Positions 26,129-34,731 of a stretch of DNA of 64,000 bases are shown here, in pieces. The stretch's first letter is position 1. Each line of letters starts with the position of its first letter. The notes below the pieces were generated by a model that did no database searches, had not been told where the DNA came from, and worked only from the letters and a program-made list of their open reading frames with translations. Source of the stretch: Bacillus sp. NEB1478 (GTDB lineage: Bacteria; Bacillota; Bacilli; Bacillales; Fictibacillaceae); NCBI RefSeq assembly GCF_031582965.1, contig NZ_CP134049.1:1674001-1738000 (forward strand), written 5' to 3'. The translations under genes and the position numbers were made by a program.

Positions 26129-26399
26129 GGCTGTTTTCTAAAAGATTGTTGCTTTGCTGAACATTCTATTGTCTTCTTTGACAGTTGATTGGAGTGCAAG
26201 ATTCGAGACTCCTCGAAAATGAAATTCACATTTTCTTCGTGCGATGCATCGCTGCCGTGTCCTTCCTTGTCCTGCTGGACAGGTGAGACACTTATACGTG
26301 AAACGTACGAATGTTGCTCACCGTCTGCCCCGCGGAAAGCGAGCATCCTGGAACGGAAATCAACAACTATCAAAAGCAACAATTAATACGAAAACAGCC
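26129..26399. repeat. repeat family A, copy inside the pupG-pdp operon
   Basis: The element is 271 bp with ends GGCTGTTTTC and GAAAACAGCC. Inside are GATTGGAGTGCAAGATTCGAGACTCC, a CTCGAAAATGAAATTC segment, and CCGCGGAAAGCGAGCATCC with GGAACGGAAATCAAC. It is inserted 57 bases after pupG and 42 bases before pdp. Confidence 0.9.
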
Positions 26400-26440
26400 A
26401 TTAATCAGATCTAGCTTTATAAGAAAGTGGTGTTTATATA

Positions 26441-27745
26441 ATGAGAATGGTCGATTTAATTCAAAAAAAGCGTGATGGAAAAGAACTGACAAAAGAAGAG
26501 ATCAATTATATTATCAAAAATTACACAAACGGAGATATTCCAGATTATCAAATGTCTGCGTTTGCTATGGCAGTCTATTTCAAAGACATGTCTACCGAAG
26601 AACGTGCAAATCTTACGATGGCTATGGTTGAGTCAGGAGATCAGATAGATCTATCGGCTATTGAAGGCATTAAAGTTGATAAGCATTCAACCGGCGGTGT
26701 TGGTGATACAACTACACTTGTACTGGCACCTTTAGTTGCAGCTTTAGGAGTCCCTGTAGCGAAGATGTCAGGAAGAGGACTTGGACATACTGGTGGAACA
26801 ATCGATAAGCTTGAAGCTGTTCCAGGATTCCACGTTGAAATCGACAATGCGCAGTTCATTGATCTTGTAAATAAGAACAAACTGGCTGTTATCGGACAAA
26901 GTGGTAATCTTACACCTGCGGATAAAAAGTTATATGGTCTTCGTGATGTAACTGCAACGGTTAATTCAATTCCGTTAATTGCGAGCTCGATCATGAGCAA
27001 GAAGATTGCAGCAGGGGCGGATGCGATTGTCCTTGATGTAAAAACAGGTGCGGGTGCATTCATGAAAACACCTGAGGAAGCTGAAGAATTAGCTAATGCA
27101 ATGGTTAAGATCGGAAACGCTGTTGGGCGTAACACGATGGCGGTAATCTCTGATATGAGCCAGCCTTTAGGTCTCGCGATTGGTAATGCTCTTGAGATTA
27201 AAGAAGCGATTGATACGCTAAACGGAAACGGACCGAAAGATCTTGAAGAACTTTGCTTGACTTTAGGTTCCCACATGGTTTATTTAGCTAAAAAAGCAGA
27301 TTCTCTTGAAGCTGCACGTGAGATGCTGAAAGAAGCGATCACATCAGGTAAAGCACTGGAAACATTGAAAGTATTCTTGAAAGCTCAAGGCGGGGACGAA
27401 TCAGTTGTCGATCATCCAGGGAACCTTCCTCAAGCAGCACATACTTTTGAATTAACGGCTGATGAAGATGGCTATGTTTCTGAAATCGTTGCTGACGAAA
27501 TCGGTACTGCAGCTATGATTTTGGGTGCAGGAAGAGCTACGAAAGAATCAGAAATTGATTTAGCGGTTGGTCTAATGCTAAATAAAAAAGTAGGAGATCA
27601 AGTTTCAAAAGGTGATTCTCTTGTAACCATCTACAGCAACACTAAGGATGTTGAGGATGCTAAGAAGCGAATTCGTGAAGCATACACAATTTCTAAAGAT
27701 CCAGTAACAGCTCCACCATTGGTTTATAAAGAAATTAAACAATAA
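26441..27745 (+). CDS. pdp: pyrimidine-nucleoside phosphorylase
   Basis: A 434-residue NP-II family phosphorylase. The N-terminal helical domain ([14 protein letters not shown]) precedes the phosphate-binding [34 protein letters not shown] and DVKTGAGAF. It uses uridine, deoxyuridine or thymidine plus phosphate. A weak GTGGTG ribosome site precedes the ATG; M3 (26447) is an alternative. Two terminators follow. Confidence 0.93.
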   Translation: MRMVDLIQKKRDGKELTKEEINYIIKNYTNGDIPDYQMSAFAMAVYFKDMSTEERANLTMAMVESGDQIDLSAIEGIKVDKHSTGGVGDTTTLVLAPLVAALGVPVAKMSGRGLGHTGGTIDKLEAVPGFHVEIDNAQFIDLVNKNKLAVIGQSGNLTPADKKLYGLRDVTATVNSIPLIASSIMSKKIAAGADAIVLDVKTGAGAFMKTPEEAEELANAMVKIGNAVGRNTMAVISDMSQPLGLAIGNALEIKEAIDTLNGNGPKDLEELCLTLGSHMVYLAKKADSLEAAREMLKEAITSGKALETLKVFLKAQGGDESVVDHPGNLPQAAHTFELTADEDGYVSEIVADEIGTAAMILGAGRATKESEIDLAVGLMLNKKVGDQVSKGDSLVTIYSNTKDVEDAKKRIREAYTISKDPVTAPPLVYKEIKQ

Positions 27746-27754
27746 TAGTAGTTG

Positions 27755-27801
27755 ATGACGCATTAGAACACGTTAAGTGATCTTTTGCGTCATTTTTTTT
27801 G
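27755..27801 (+). terminator. terminator 1 after pdp
   Basis: ATGACGCA and TGCGTCAT form an 8-bp stem with a long loop, followed by eight T. Confidence 0.8.
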
Positions 27802-27803
27802 TT

Positions 27804-27840
27804 AAAAGACTTGCTCATTTTTTTGAGCAGTCTTTTTTTA
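27804..27840 (+). terminator. terminator 2 after pdp
   Basis: AAAGACTTGCTCA pairs with TGAGCAGTCTTT around a T-rich loop (one bulge) and is followed by a T run, in tandem with the previous one. Confidence 0.8.
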
Positions 27841-27864
27841 TTCTCCAACCAGGTTGGTAAATGC

Positions 27865-27894
27865 GGTATAAAGTGAAAAATTATGGAAAAAATA
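27865..27894 (+). promoter_or_regulatory. sigma-F type promoter of dacF
   Basis: GGTATA (27865-27870), 14 bases and GGAAAAAATA (27885-27894) fit the sigma-F pattern WGCATA-N15-GGNRANAMTW closely. It lies 26 bases upstream of the dacF ATG. The B. subtilis dacF is forespore-expressed. Confidence 0.6.
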
Positions 27895-27919
27895 AAGCTA
27901 TATGAATGGAGGGAAAAGC

Positions 27920-29092
27920 ATGAAAGCCGTTATTTCTGGTTTATTAAGCATCTGTTTGCTGGCATCTTTTGCCATCCCAAGAGTGGATGCAGCAGAAAAA
28001 GTGAAAGAAAAAATGAAGCTAGCGGAGCAAAGTTCTTCAGCTATATTAATGGAACAAGACAGTGGAAGTGTTTTATTTGAGAAAAATAGTCATAAAAAAC
28101 TTCCGCCAGCAAGTATGACGAAAATCATGACATTAATCTTAGTGATGGAGGCCATTGATAAAGGAAAAATAAATTGGAATGACAAAGTTCGTGTTAGCGA
28201 ATTCGCTGCCAGTATGGGTGGATCGCAAGTTTTTCTTGAACCAGGCGAAGAAATGAATGTGGAAGACATGGTTAAAGGAATCGCAATTGGAAGTGCAAAT
28301 GATGCATCTGTTGCGATGGCTGAATATATTGCAGGGTCAATGGAATCCTTTGTTAAAATGATGAACGAAAAAGCAAACAAGCTTGGATTGCATGATACCT
28401 TCTTCAAGAATCCTACTGGATTGCCGACTGCGGGTCATTATACATCTGCTCATGATATGGCAATTATGGGGAAAGAGCTTTTAAAACATGAAGAAGTGAC
28501 AAAATTTACAGGCTCATATGAAGATTATTTAAGAGAAGACACCGAGAAAAAATTTTGGCTTGTAAATACGAATAGACTTGTAAAATTTTATCCTGGTGTT
28601 GATGGATTAAAAACAGGTTTTACAAATGAAGCGAAGTACTGTTTAACTGCAACAGCTAACAAAAACGGCATGCGGGTAATTGCTGTTGTTATGGGTGCAC
28701 CTACACCAAAAGAACGGAATGCCCAAGTAACGAATATGCTTGACTATGCATTTACACAGTTTGCAACGAAAAAATTATATGAACGTCATGAAATCATTAA
28801 AGAAGTAAAAGTGCAAAAAGGCGATAAAGCAAAACTTCCTGTAGTGACTTCAGAAAATATTTCACTTCTGCTTAAAAAAGGCGAAACTGCCAAAAAAGTT
28901 AAAACTGAAGTGACAGTGGAAAATGATTTGAAAATGCCAGTCAAAAAAGGTCAGCAAGTAGGTTCTTTAAAAATCTGGAACGGCGAAAAATTGATAACAG
29001 AATCACCAGTTTTAGCATCTGAAACGATTAAAAAGGCATCTTGGTGGAAATTGTTTAAACGATCAGCTGGGCAGATGTCAAAATCTTCATAA
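27920..29092 (+). CDS. dacF: D-alanyl-D-alanine carboxypeptidase DacF
   Basis: A 390-residue class C penicillin-binding protein. A Sec signal peptide (residues 1-25, ending ...RVDAAE) is followed by the catalytic SxxK in ASMTKIM, SxN as IGSANDASV, and KTG in DGLKTGFTNEA. It trims the terminal D-Ala of stem peptides and, in B. subtilis, helps to set spore cortex crosslinking from the forespore side. The ATG at 27920 follows TGGAGGG. It precedes spoIIAA as in B. subtilis. Confidence 0.92.
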   Translation: MKAVISGLLSICLLASFAIPRVDAAEKVKEKMKLAEQSSSAILMEQDSGSVLFEKNSHKKLPPASMTKIMTLILVMEAIDKGKINWNDKVRVSEFAASMGGSQVFLEPGEEMNVEDMVKGIAIGSANDASVAMAEYIAGSMESFVKMMNEKANKLGLHDTFFKNPTGLPTAGHYTSAHDMAIMGKELLKHEEVTKFTGSYEDYLREDTEKKFWLVNTNRLVKFYPGVDGLKTGFTNEAKYCLTATANKNGMRVIAVVMGAPTPKERNAQVTNMLDYAFTQFATKKLYERHEIIKEVKVQKGDKAKLPVVTSENISLLLKKGETAKKVKTEVTVENDLKMPVKKGQQVGSLKIWNGEKLITESPVLASETIKKASWWKLFKRSAGQMSKSS

Positions 29093-29104
29093 ACACTTAG
29101 CATA

Positions 29105-29157
29105 AAAAGACGAATTCCCACTAGTTTTGTCAGCAGTGAAGGAATTCGTCTCTTTTT
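29105..29157 (+). terminator. terminator after dacF
   Basis: GACGAATTCC and GGAATTCGTC form a perfect 10-bp stem around a 22-base loop, ending in CTCTTTTT. The 3' arm is shared with the sigma-H -35 region of the next operon. Confidence 0.8.
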
Positions 29158-29164
29158 ATAGAAC
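29138..29164 (+). promoter_or_regulatory. sigma-H type promoter of the spoIIA operon
   Basis: GAAGGAATT (29138-29146) fits RNAGGAWWW at every position. Eleven bases later ATAGAAC (29158-29164) fits RNNGAAT at 6 of 7. It lies 34 bases before the spoIIAA GTG. In B. subtilis spoIIA is transcribed by sigma-H with Spo0A; no clear 0A box was seen, but overlaps with the terminator arm may hide one. Confidence 0.78.
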
Positions 29165-29197
29165 TTCACGTTATCCAAATAAGAAGGAGAGGATAGC

Positions 29198-29548
29198 GTG
29201 GGATTAGCTGTCAATCTTGAACTGAAAACTTCCGTACTGTGCATCCGGTTAGAAGGTGAACTTGATCATCATACTGCTGATGTATTGCGGTCACAAGTAG
29301 AAGATTATCTGAAAAAGCATACCGTAAATCACATTGTTCTAAATCTCGAAGGTTTAAGTTTTATGGATAGCTCAGGTCTAGGAGTAATATTGGGCCGGTA
29401 TAAACAAATCAAAAGTCAGAATGGGGAGATGGTTGTATGTGCAATTTCACAGCCTGTCCGAAGACTATTTGAAATGTCAGGGCTTTTTAAAATCATTCGT
29501 TTAGAAGAAGATGAAGAGCTTGCCCTGCAGGCTTTGGGGGTGGCTTAA
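29198..29548 (+). CDS. spoIIAA: anti-sigma F factor antagonist
   Basis: A 116-residue STAS protein with a GTG start behind AGAAGGAGAGG. The phosphorylated serine lies in [14 protein letters not shown] (Ser58 in B. subtilis). The unphosphorylated form captures SpoIIAB and frees sigma-F in the forespore; SpoIIAB phosphorylates it. It is the first gene of the spoIIA operon and overlaps almost directly with spoIIAB. Confidence 0.95.
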   Translation: MGLAVNLELKTSVLCIRLEGELDHHTADVLRSQVEDYLKKHTVNHIVLNLEGLSFMDSSGLGVILGRYKQIKSQNGEMVVCAISQPVRRLFEMSGLFKIIRLEEDEELALQALGVA

Positions 29549-29549
29549 A

Positions 29550-29990
29550 ATGAGAAATGAAATGAAAATTCAGTTTTCTGCGTTAAGTCAAAATGAGTCG
29601 TTTGCCCGTGTGACTGTGGCAGCATTTATTGCTCAAATAGACCCGACAGTAGATGAATTAACAGAAATTAAAACGGTAGTATCAGAAGCCGTAACAAACG
29701 CGATTATACATGGCTATGATAATAAGCCGACAGGAATGGTTTATATCGAAGCTGCTATAGAAGAAGACACGATTCATTTAACGATTCGTGACGAGGGGCA
29801 TGGAATCACTGATTTAGGACAAGCGAGACAGCCTTTGTACACATCAAAGCCTGAACTCGAAAGGTCTGGCATGGGCTTTACGATTATGGAAAATTTTATG
29901 GATGAAGTAGAAGTCATCTCAGAGCCATCATTCGGTACGACGATTCACTTGACGAAATACTTAACCAAAAATAAAGCATTGTGCAATTAA
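29550..29990 (+). CDS. spoIIAB: anti-sigma F factor, serine kinase
   Basis: A 146-residue GHKL-type kinase. The N box is [16 protein letters not shown], the G1 box [10 protein letters not shown] and the G2 region [12 protein letters not shown]. It binds and holds sigma-F, and phosphorylates SpoIIAA. The ATG at 29550 follows GGGGGTGG and lies 1 base after the SpoIIAA stop. Confidence 0.95.
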   Translation: MRNEMKIQFSALSQNESFARVTVAAFIAQIDPTVDELTEIKTVVSEAVTNAIIHGYDNKPTGMVYIEAAIEEDTIHLTIRDEGHGITDLGQARQPLYTSKPELERSGMGFTIMENFMDEVEVISEPSFGTTIHLTKYLTKNKALCN

Positions 29991-30003
29991 GGGAGTATGT
30001 CTA

Positions 30004-30762
30004 ATGGATGTCGAGGTGAGAAGCAGCAAAGGCGAACCGTTTCTAAAGGATGAGGAGATTAAACTTTTAATTAAGCGAAGTCAAGAAGGTGATCAAGAGG
30101 CGCGAGACACTATAGTTGAAAAAAACATGAGACTCGTTTGGTCTGTTGTTCAACGTTTTTTAAACAGAGGCTATGAAGCAGATGACCTTTTTCAGATTGG
30201 AAGTATCGGCTTATTGAAATCAGTGGACAAATTTGATCTTTCTTATGACGTAAGATTCTCAACATATGCTGTTCCGATGATCATTGGTGAGATTCAGCGG
30301 TTTATTAGGGACGATGGTACGGTAAAAGTAAGCCGTTCCCTTAAAGAAACAGGTAATAAAGTTAGGAAAGCAAAAGACGAGCTGTCAAAATCTCTTGGAA
30401 GAACACCTACGATTAATGAAGTTGCTCAATATTTGGATTTAGCAGTTGAAGATGTCGTGCTGGCACAAGACGCAGTCCGGGCACCTCAATCAATCCATGA
30501 AACCGTTTATGAGAATGATGGTGATCCGATCACATTACTCGATCAGATCTCAGATCATAGTGAAAGCAAGTGGTTTGACAAAATTGCACTAAAAGATATG
30601 ATGGACAGACTTGATGAACGTGAGAGATTGATTGTCTATTTAAGGTATTTTAAAGACCAAACACAATCCGAGGTAGCTGATCGGCTTTCTATATCACAAG
30701 TTCAAGTATCCAGATTAGAAAAGAAAATACTGCTGTTCATGAAAAGCCAGATGGAGACTTAA
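30004..30762 (+). CDS. sigF: RNA polymerase sigma-F factor
   Basis: A 252-residue sigma-70 family factor (SpoIIAC). Region 2 contains DLFQIGSIGLLKSVDKFD and VRFSTYAVPMIIGEIQRFIR; region 4 ends with QSEVADRLSISQVQVSRLEK, the helix-turn-helix that reads -35. It is the first forespore-specific sigma factor. It lies 13 bases after spoIIAB behind AAGGGAG. Its C-terminal end overlaps the transcription stop. Confidence 0.95.
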   Translation: MDVEVRSSKGEPFLKDEEIKLLIKRSQEGDQEARDTIVEKNMRLVWSVVQRFLNRGYEADDLFQIGSIGLLKSVDKFDLSYDVRFSTYAVPMIIGEIQRFIRDDGTVKVSRSLKETGNKVRKAKDELSKSLGRTPTINEVAQYLDLAVEDVVLAQDAVRAPQSIHETVYENDGDPITLLDQISDHSESKWFDKIALKDMMDRLDERERLIVYLRYFKDQTQSEVADRLSISQVQVSRLEKKILLFMKSQMET

Positions 30763-30788
30763 TCAGTCGCCATCTGATTTTTTTATTT
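30748..30788 (+). terminator. terminator after sigF
   Basis: CAGATGG and CCATCTG form a 7-bp stem around a 15-base loop followed by T-rich sequence. The stem starts inside the coding end. Confidence 0.8.
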
Positions 30789-30790
30789 TT

Positions 30791-30925
30791 AGACTTAATT
30801 TTTTAAAAATGAGACTTAATTCCTCATGGATTAGACTCAATTCCTCAACAATTAGACTCAATTCCTCAACAATTAGACTCAATTACTCAACAATTAGACT
30901 CAATTCCTCAACAATTAGACTTAAT
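30791..30925. repeat. 21-bp minisatellite between sigF and spoVAA
   Basis: Units AGACTYAATTCCTCAACAATT begin at 30791, 30812, 30833, 30854, 30875, 30896 and 30917, a strict 21-bp period. The outer units are decayed, the middle four nearly identical. The array ends before a family A remnant. No ORF or promoter was recognised in it. Confidence 0.85.
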
Positions 30926-31001
30926 ACGCAAAAACGTCTTTCAGTTTCTAAGTCAATATTTTCCTCCATTAAGTACATTTAACGTATAAAAGCTAAAACT
31001 T

Positions 31002-31092
31002 AAACGTGGCTCACCATACGCCCCGCGGAAAGCGAGCAACCTGGAGCGGAAATCAACGATTCTAAAGGACAACAAAGTTTACGTGAAAACCC
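31002..31092. repeat. repeat family A, right-end remnant
   Basis: CGTGGCTCACC, CGCCCCGCGGAAAGCGAGCA and CCTGGAGCGGAAATCAAC match the right half of full copies. The right end is decayed (GTGAAAACCC) and the left end is missing. Confidence 0.75.
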
Positions 31093-31111
31093 TTTTTAAA
31101 GAACACAATAA

Positions 31112-31141
31112 CCCAATCTGAAAATACAGATCGGTTTTTTT
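31112..31141 (+). terminator. terminator-like hairpin before spoVAA
   Basis: CCAATCTG and CAGATCGG form a stem with a small mismatch, followed by seven T. It would stop transcripts reading in from the sigF side and insulate the spoVA promoter. Confidence 0.6.
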
Positions 31142-31172
31142 ATGGTAGTTTCTGGATGTGTTCTTCTGTTAA

Positions 31173-31202
31173 GCATGATAAGAAATAACGAATCGCATAC
31201 TA
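31173..31202 (+). promoter_or_regulatory. sigma-G type promoter of the spoVA operon
   Basis: GCATG (31173-31177), an 18-base spacer and CATACTA (31196-31202) agree with GMATR-N18-CATWMTA at every position. It lies 36 bases upstream of the spoVAA TTG. In B. subtilis spoVA is sigma-G dependent. Confidence 0.85.
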
Positions 31203-31237
31203 ACTTTAAATGCGCTGAAGAAAAGAGGGGGAGTCAT

Positions 31238-31858
31238 TTGGATAAAAGCATATACCTTCGCATGCGGCAACGCGTACAAGTCCTTCAGCATCAAAAAATA
31301 ACGATTGGCGATGTTGCGCAAATTGTATCTTCAGATGAAAAAGAAAAGCAAGTAAAGGAGCTTGTTGTTTATGAAATAACTCCTGAAGACAAACATTTAG
31401 TTGTCATTGATGTAATGAAAGTAATCAGTTCAATTCAAAGACAAGATCCAGGTGCTGATGTACAAACGATAGGGCCGGCACAAACTATTTTAGAAATTCA
31501 AATGAAACCCAAAAAATTAGCTCCTGTTTATTTTGTACTTGTATGGCTTTTACTTTTTATTGGTTCAGCTCTTGCAATCATGAACTTTCATGAGGATGTA
31601 AGCATGCAGCTTGTTCATCAAAAAATATATTACATGATGACAGGCCATTATAAAGAACAGCCACTATTGCTTCAGATTCCATACTCGTTCGGATTAGGTC
31701 TTGGTATGATACTGTTCTTTAATCATCTTTTCCGAAAACGGTTCAACGAGGAGCCAAGCCCACTAGAAGTTGAAATGTTTAATTATCAGCAGGATTTAGA
31801 TCAATATGTCATTGTGCACGAAAACAAAGAAACAGAGAAGAAGATCAATGACGATTAA
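31238..31858 (+). CDS. spoVAA: stage V sporulation protein AA
   Basis: A 206-residue membrane protein with two predicted helices in the C-terminal half (about residues 98-120 and 140-165). The SpoVA proteins form the channel that imports dipicolinate into the forespore and releases it in germination. The TTG start at 31238 (LDKSIYLRMRQRV) is chosen behind GAGGGGGAG. The frame is open upstream, but that part crosses the sigma-G promoter. Confidence 0.9.
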   Translation: MDKSIYLRMRQRVQVLQHQKITIGDVAQIVSSDEKEKQVKELVVYEITPEDKHLVVIDVMKVISSIQRQDPGADVQTIGPAQTILEIQMKPKKLAPVYFVLVWLLLFIGSALAIMNFHEDVSMQLVHQKIYYMMTGHYKEQPLLLQIPYSFGLGLGMILFFNHLFRKRFNEEPSPLEVEMFNYQQDLDQYVIVHENKETEKKINDD

Positions 31859-32270
31859 AGTATTGCTTGTTATGTTTGTAGGACTAGGCGGCGGAATAAC
31901 GGTTGGATCTGGTTTGGTCGCATTTCTTACTGTTCTTGGAATTGTGCCGCGCTTGATGCAGTTATCAAAGACATATAGCTATATAAGAAGTTATGAAATC
32001 AGCATTATATTAGGAGCAGTGCTTGGCGGGTGGATGAACTTACGTGATGCGTCCCTTTCGTTTCCTTCAATTATATTGGTACCGATTGGTTTGATGGCAG
32101 GTATTTTTGTAGGAATGCTGGCAGCAGCACTGACTGAAGTGCTTAACGTACTTCCTATTTTGGCAAAAAGGGTAGGGTTTGGAGAGAAAATCATTATTAT
32201 CCTAATGGCCATTGTGTTTGGAAAGATATCAGGGTCGCTGTTTCATTGGATATATTACATTAACCATTAA
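31848..32270 (+). CDS. spoVAB: stage V sporulation protein AB
   Basis: A 140-residue protein with four predicted membrane segments (residues about 5-30, 45-60, 75-100, 112-135). It belongs to the SpoVA dipicolinate transport group. It overlaps the spoVAA end by 11 bases, so the ATG at 31848 is taken; the ORF is open further upstream inside spoVAA. Confidence 0.88.
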   Translation: MTIKVLLVMFVGLGGGITVGSGLVAFLTVLGIVPRLMQLSKTYSYIRSYEISIILGAVLGGWMNLRDASLSFPSIILVPIGLMAGIFVGMLAAALTEVLNVLPILAKRVGFGEKIIIILMAIVFGKISGSLFHWIYYINH

Positions 32271-32296
32271 AAAACTATTAAAGGAAGTGAATTTCA

Positions 32297-32752
32297 ATGG
32301 CAACAAAAGAAGAACAGCAGGCATATGCCGAAAAGATTAAACCAATTCAGCCTAAACCGCCTTATTTCATTAATTGTTTAAAAGCGTTTTTGGTAGGCGG
32401 CGTCATTTGCCTAATAGGTGAAGCGATACAAAAGTTTTATATGACGTATTTTAATTTTTCAGCAGAAACGGCTGGGAACCCAACTGTAGCTACCCTTATT
32501 TTAGTAGCAGCATTGTTAACGGGGTTAGGTGTTTATGATAAAATCGGTCAGTTTGCTGGAGCAGGATCAGTTGTTCCTGTTACTGGTTTTGCAAATGCTG
32601 TTACAAGTGCTGCGTTAGAACACAAAAGTGAAGGACTTGTTCTTGGGGTAGCGACAAATTTATTTAAACTTGCTGGAGCGGTAATTGTTTTCGGTGCCGT
32701 ATCAGCCTACATTTTTGGAATGATCCGATATATTTTTCAGCACTTACTGTAA
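32297..32752 (+). CDS. spoVAC: stage V sporulation protein AC
   Basis: A 151-residue membrane protein, with a cytosolic start and about four helices. SpoVAC acts as a mechanosensitive-like channel for dipicolinic acid in B. subtilis. The FVAGAG-like segment QFAGAGSVVPVTGFANAVTS is shared with SpoVAE. It starts behind AAGGAAGTG. Confidence 0.92.
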   Translation: MATKEEQQAYAEKIKPIQPKPPYFINCLKAFLVGGVICLIGEAIQKFYMTYFNFSAETAGNPTVATLILVAALLTGLGVYDKIGQFAGAGSVVPVTGFANAVTSAALEHKSEGLVLGVATNLFKLAGAVIVFGAVSAYIFGMIRYIFQHLL

Positions 32753-32764
32753 GGAGTGAGCACA

Positions 32765-33781
32765 TTGAATTTACAAGGCAGACAAACATGGAAATTTGCA
32801 AATGATATTTATTTGAATGCCGCTGGAACCGCAGTAGGTCCATTAGAAGGTGAAGGACCTCTTGGCAGTTTTTTTGATAAAACGTACAGCAACCTTCATT
32901 GCAATCAAAAAAATTGGGAGCTTGCAGAGAGACAGCTTATGGAAGATGCGATTGAGATCTGTTTACAAAAAACAAAATTACAGCCTTCAGATATCAACTT
33001 CTTATTGGCAGGTGACCTGTTAAATCAAATCGTTTCTGCTAATTATACAGCGAGAGGTAACGGTATTCCATATTTAGGTGTTTTTGGTGCTTGTTCTACT
33101 TCAATGGAATCTTTAGCTTTAGCCGCTTTGTTAGTAGACGGAGGCTATGCGAACCGGGTCATTGCAGCTGTAAGCTCACATAATGCTACTGCAGAAAGGC
33201 AGTTTAGATATCCAACAGAGTATGGCGGACAAAAACCTGATACAGCAACTTTTACAGTTACCGGGGCTGGAGCAGCTCTTGTCAGTAAAGAAGTGTCTGA
33301 CATTAGAATTACTTCTGCAACGATCGGAAAAGTTGTGGACTTAGGGATAAAGGATCCTTTTGATATGGGTTCTGCGATGGCACCAGCCGCTGCAGATACA
33401 ATTGCTGCTCATTTAAAAGAAATGAATGTTTCTGCAGATGAATATGACCTGATTGCTACTGGTGATTTATCAGGGGTAGGGGCGCCAATTGTTAAAATGC
33501 TGCTGAAAGAACAAGGGATAGACATTTCTGATAATCACCGTGATTGCGGATTAATGATCTATCGGCCGGATCAGCCTGTTTTTGCTGGAGGCAGCGGCTG
33601 CGCCTGTTCAGCAGTTGTTACTTACGGCTATATTTTGGAGGAAATACGCAAAGGCAATTTAAGCAAGGTGCTTATGGTTGCGACAGGAGCATTATTAAGT
33701 CCTGTAATGGTACAGCAAAAAGAATCAATCCCAACTGTCGCTCATGGAGTTGTTTTGGAGCGAGCGGAAGGAGGGAACTAA
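32765..33781 (+). CDS. spoVAD: stage V sporulation protein AD
   Basis: A 338-residue thiolase-fold soluble protein that binds dipicolinic acid on the membrane. The segment [20 protein letters not shown] is highly conserved, as is [20 protein letters not shown]. The TTG start at 32765 (LNLQGRQTW) is chosen: AAGGAG is 8 bases before it. An in-frame GTG at 32756 overlaps that ribosome site. Confidence 0.93.
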   Translation: MNLQGRQTWKFANDIYLNAAGTAVGPLEGEGPLGSFFDKTYSNLHCNQKNWELAERQLMEDAIEICLQKTKLQPSDINFLLAGDLLNQIVSANYTARGNGIPYLGVFGACSTSMESLALAALLVDGGYANRVIAAVSSHNATAERQFRYPTEYGGQKPDTATFTVTGAGAALVSKEVSDIRITSATIGKVVDLGIKDPFDMGSAMAPAAADTIAAHLKEMNVSADEYDLIATGDLSGVGAPIVKMLLKEQGIDISDNHRDCGLMIYRPDQPVFAGGSGCACSAVVTYGYILEEIRKGNLSKVLMVATGALLSPVMVQQKESIPTVAHGVVLERAEGGN

Positions 33782-33782
33782 T

Positions 33783-34133
33783 ATGGAATTTGTTTGGGCA
33801 TTTATTATTGGTGGGTTCATATGTGTGATTGGACAGTTGATGATGGATGTTTTGAAACTGACGCCTGCCCATGTTACAACATCATTTGTCGTAATTGGAG
33901 CTTTGCTTGATGCTTTTGGTATTTATGATAAATTAATTGAATTTGCTGGGGCAGGTGCAACCGTTCCGATCACAAGCTTTGGTCATTCCTTGCTGCATGG
34001 AGCTATGGAATCAGCGGAAGATCACGGCTTTATTGGCATTGCTATGGGGATATTTGAATTGACTTCAGCAGGTATTTCATCTGCTATTCTTTTCGGTTTT
34101 ATTGTAGCAGTCATCTTTAAGCCAAAGGGGTGA
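33783..34133 (+). CDS. spoVAEB: stage V sporulation protein AEB
   Basis: A 116-residue membrane protein with about three helices, similar to SpoVAC through [19 protein letters not shown]. It is one of the two products that replace the originally named spoVAE. It starts one base after the spoVAD stop, behind GGAAGGAGG. Confidence 0.88.
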   Translation: MEFVWAFIIGGFICVIGQLMMDVLKLTPAHVTTSFVVIGALLDAFGIYDKLIEFAGAGATVPITSFGHSLLHGAMESAEDHGFIGIAMGIFELTSAGISSAILFGFIVAVIFKPKG

Positions 34134-34140
34134 TTTTAGA

Positions 34141-34731
34141 ATGGTGAAAAAAAGGGTCATTTTTATTACCGATGGAGATCTGTATGCCCTTCGGGTAGCT
34201 GAGCATGCGGCGAAACAAATCGGAGGACGCTGCATTTCTCAATCTTGGGGTAATCCAACAAGAAAGTCTGGGCAAGAGCTTGTTGAAATGATCCGGCAAA
34301 CACCAAATGATCCCGTGCTGGTTATGTTTGATGACTGCGGATATAAAGGCGAGGGACCAGGGGAACAAGCGATGAGAATTATTCACCGGCAGCCGGATTT
34401 TGAGGTTATTGGAGCTGTAGCGGTTGCTTCTAAGACACATTTCGCAGAATGGACTAAAGTTCATTGTTCTATAGACCGTTATGGTGAACTTACCGAATTC
34501 GGTATCGATAAAAGCGGCTTGCCTGACTTGGAAACTGGCAGAATAAATGGTGACACGGTTTATATATTAGACGAATTAAATTTACCGTTTGTAATTGGGA
34601 TGGGTGATATAGGGAAAATGGCAGGTCATGATTCCGTGGAAAAGGGAGCTCCTATTACGATGAAAGCAATCAATCTAATCTTAGAAAGGAGTAAAGGACA
34701 TGGCAAACACAAAAAAGAAAACACCAATTAG
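34141..34731 (+). CDS. spoVAEA: stage V sporulation protein AEA
   Basis: A 196-residue soluble protein with FITDGDLYALRVAEH and VLVMFDDCGYKGEGPGE, typical of SpoVAEA. It is a cytoplasmic component of the SpoVA set; its exact job is unclear. It starts 7 bases after spoVAEB, behind GGGGTG, and overlaps spoVAF by 32 bases. Confidence 0.87.
   Translation: MVKKRVIFITDGDLYALRVAEHAAKQIGGRCISQSWGNPTRKSGQELVEMIRQTPNDPVLVMFDDCGYKGEGPGEQAMRIIHRQPDFEVIGAVAVASKTHFAEWTKVHCSIDRYGELTEFGIDKSGLPDLETGRINGDTVYILDELNLPFVIGMGDIGKMAGHDSVEKGAPITMKAINLILERSKGHGKHKKENTN

Noticed and set aside
26641..27276. Long minus-strand frame opposite pdp
   Set aside because: It is a shadow of the pdp coding strand, with composition of an antisense frame and no start signal.
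30791..30925. CRISPR-like spacing in the sigF-spoVAA gap
   Set aside because: The 21-bp units are directly adjacent with no unique spacers, and no cas genes are present.
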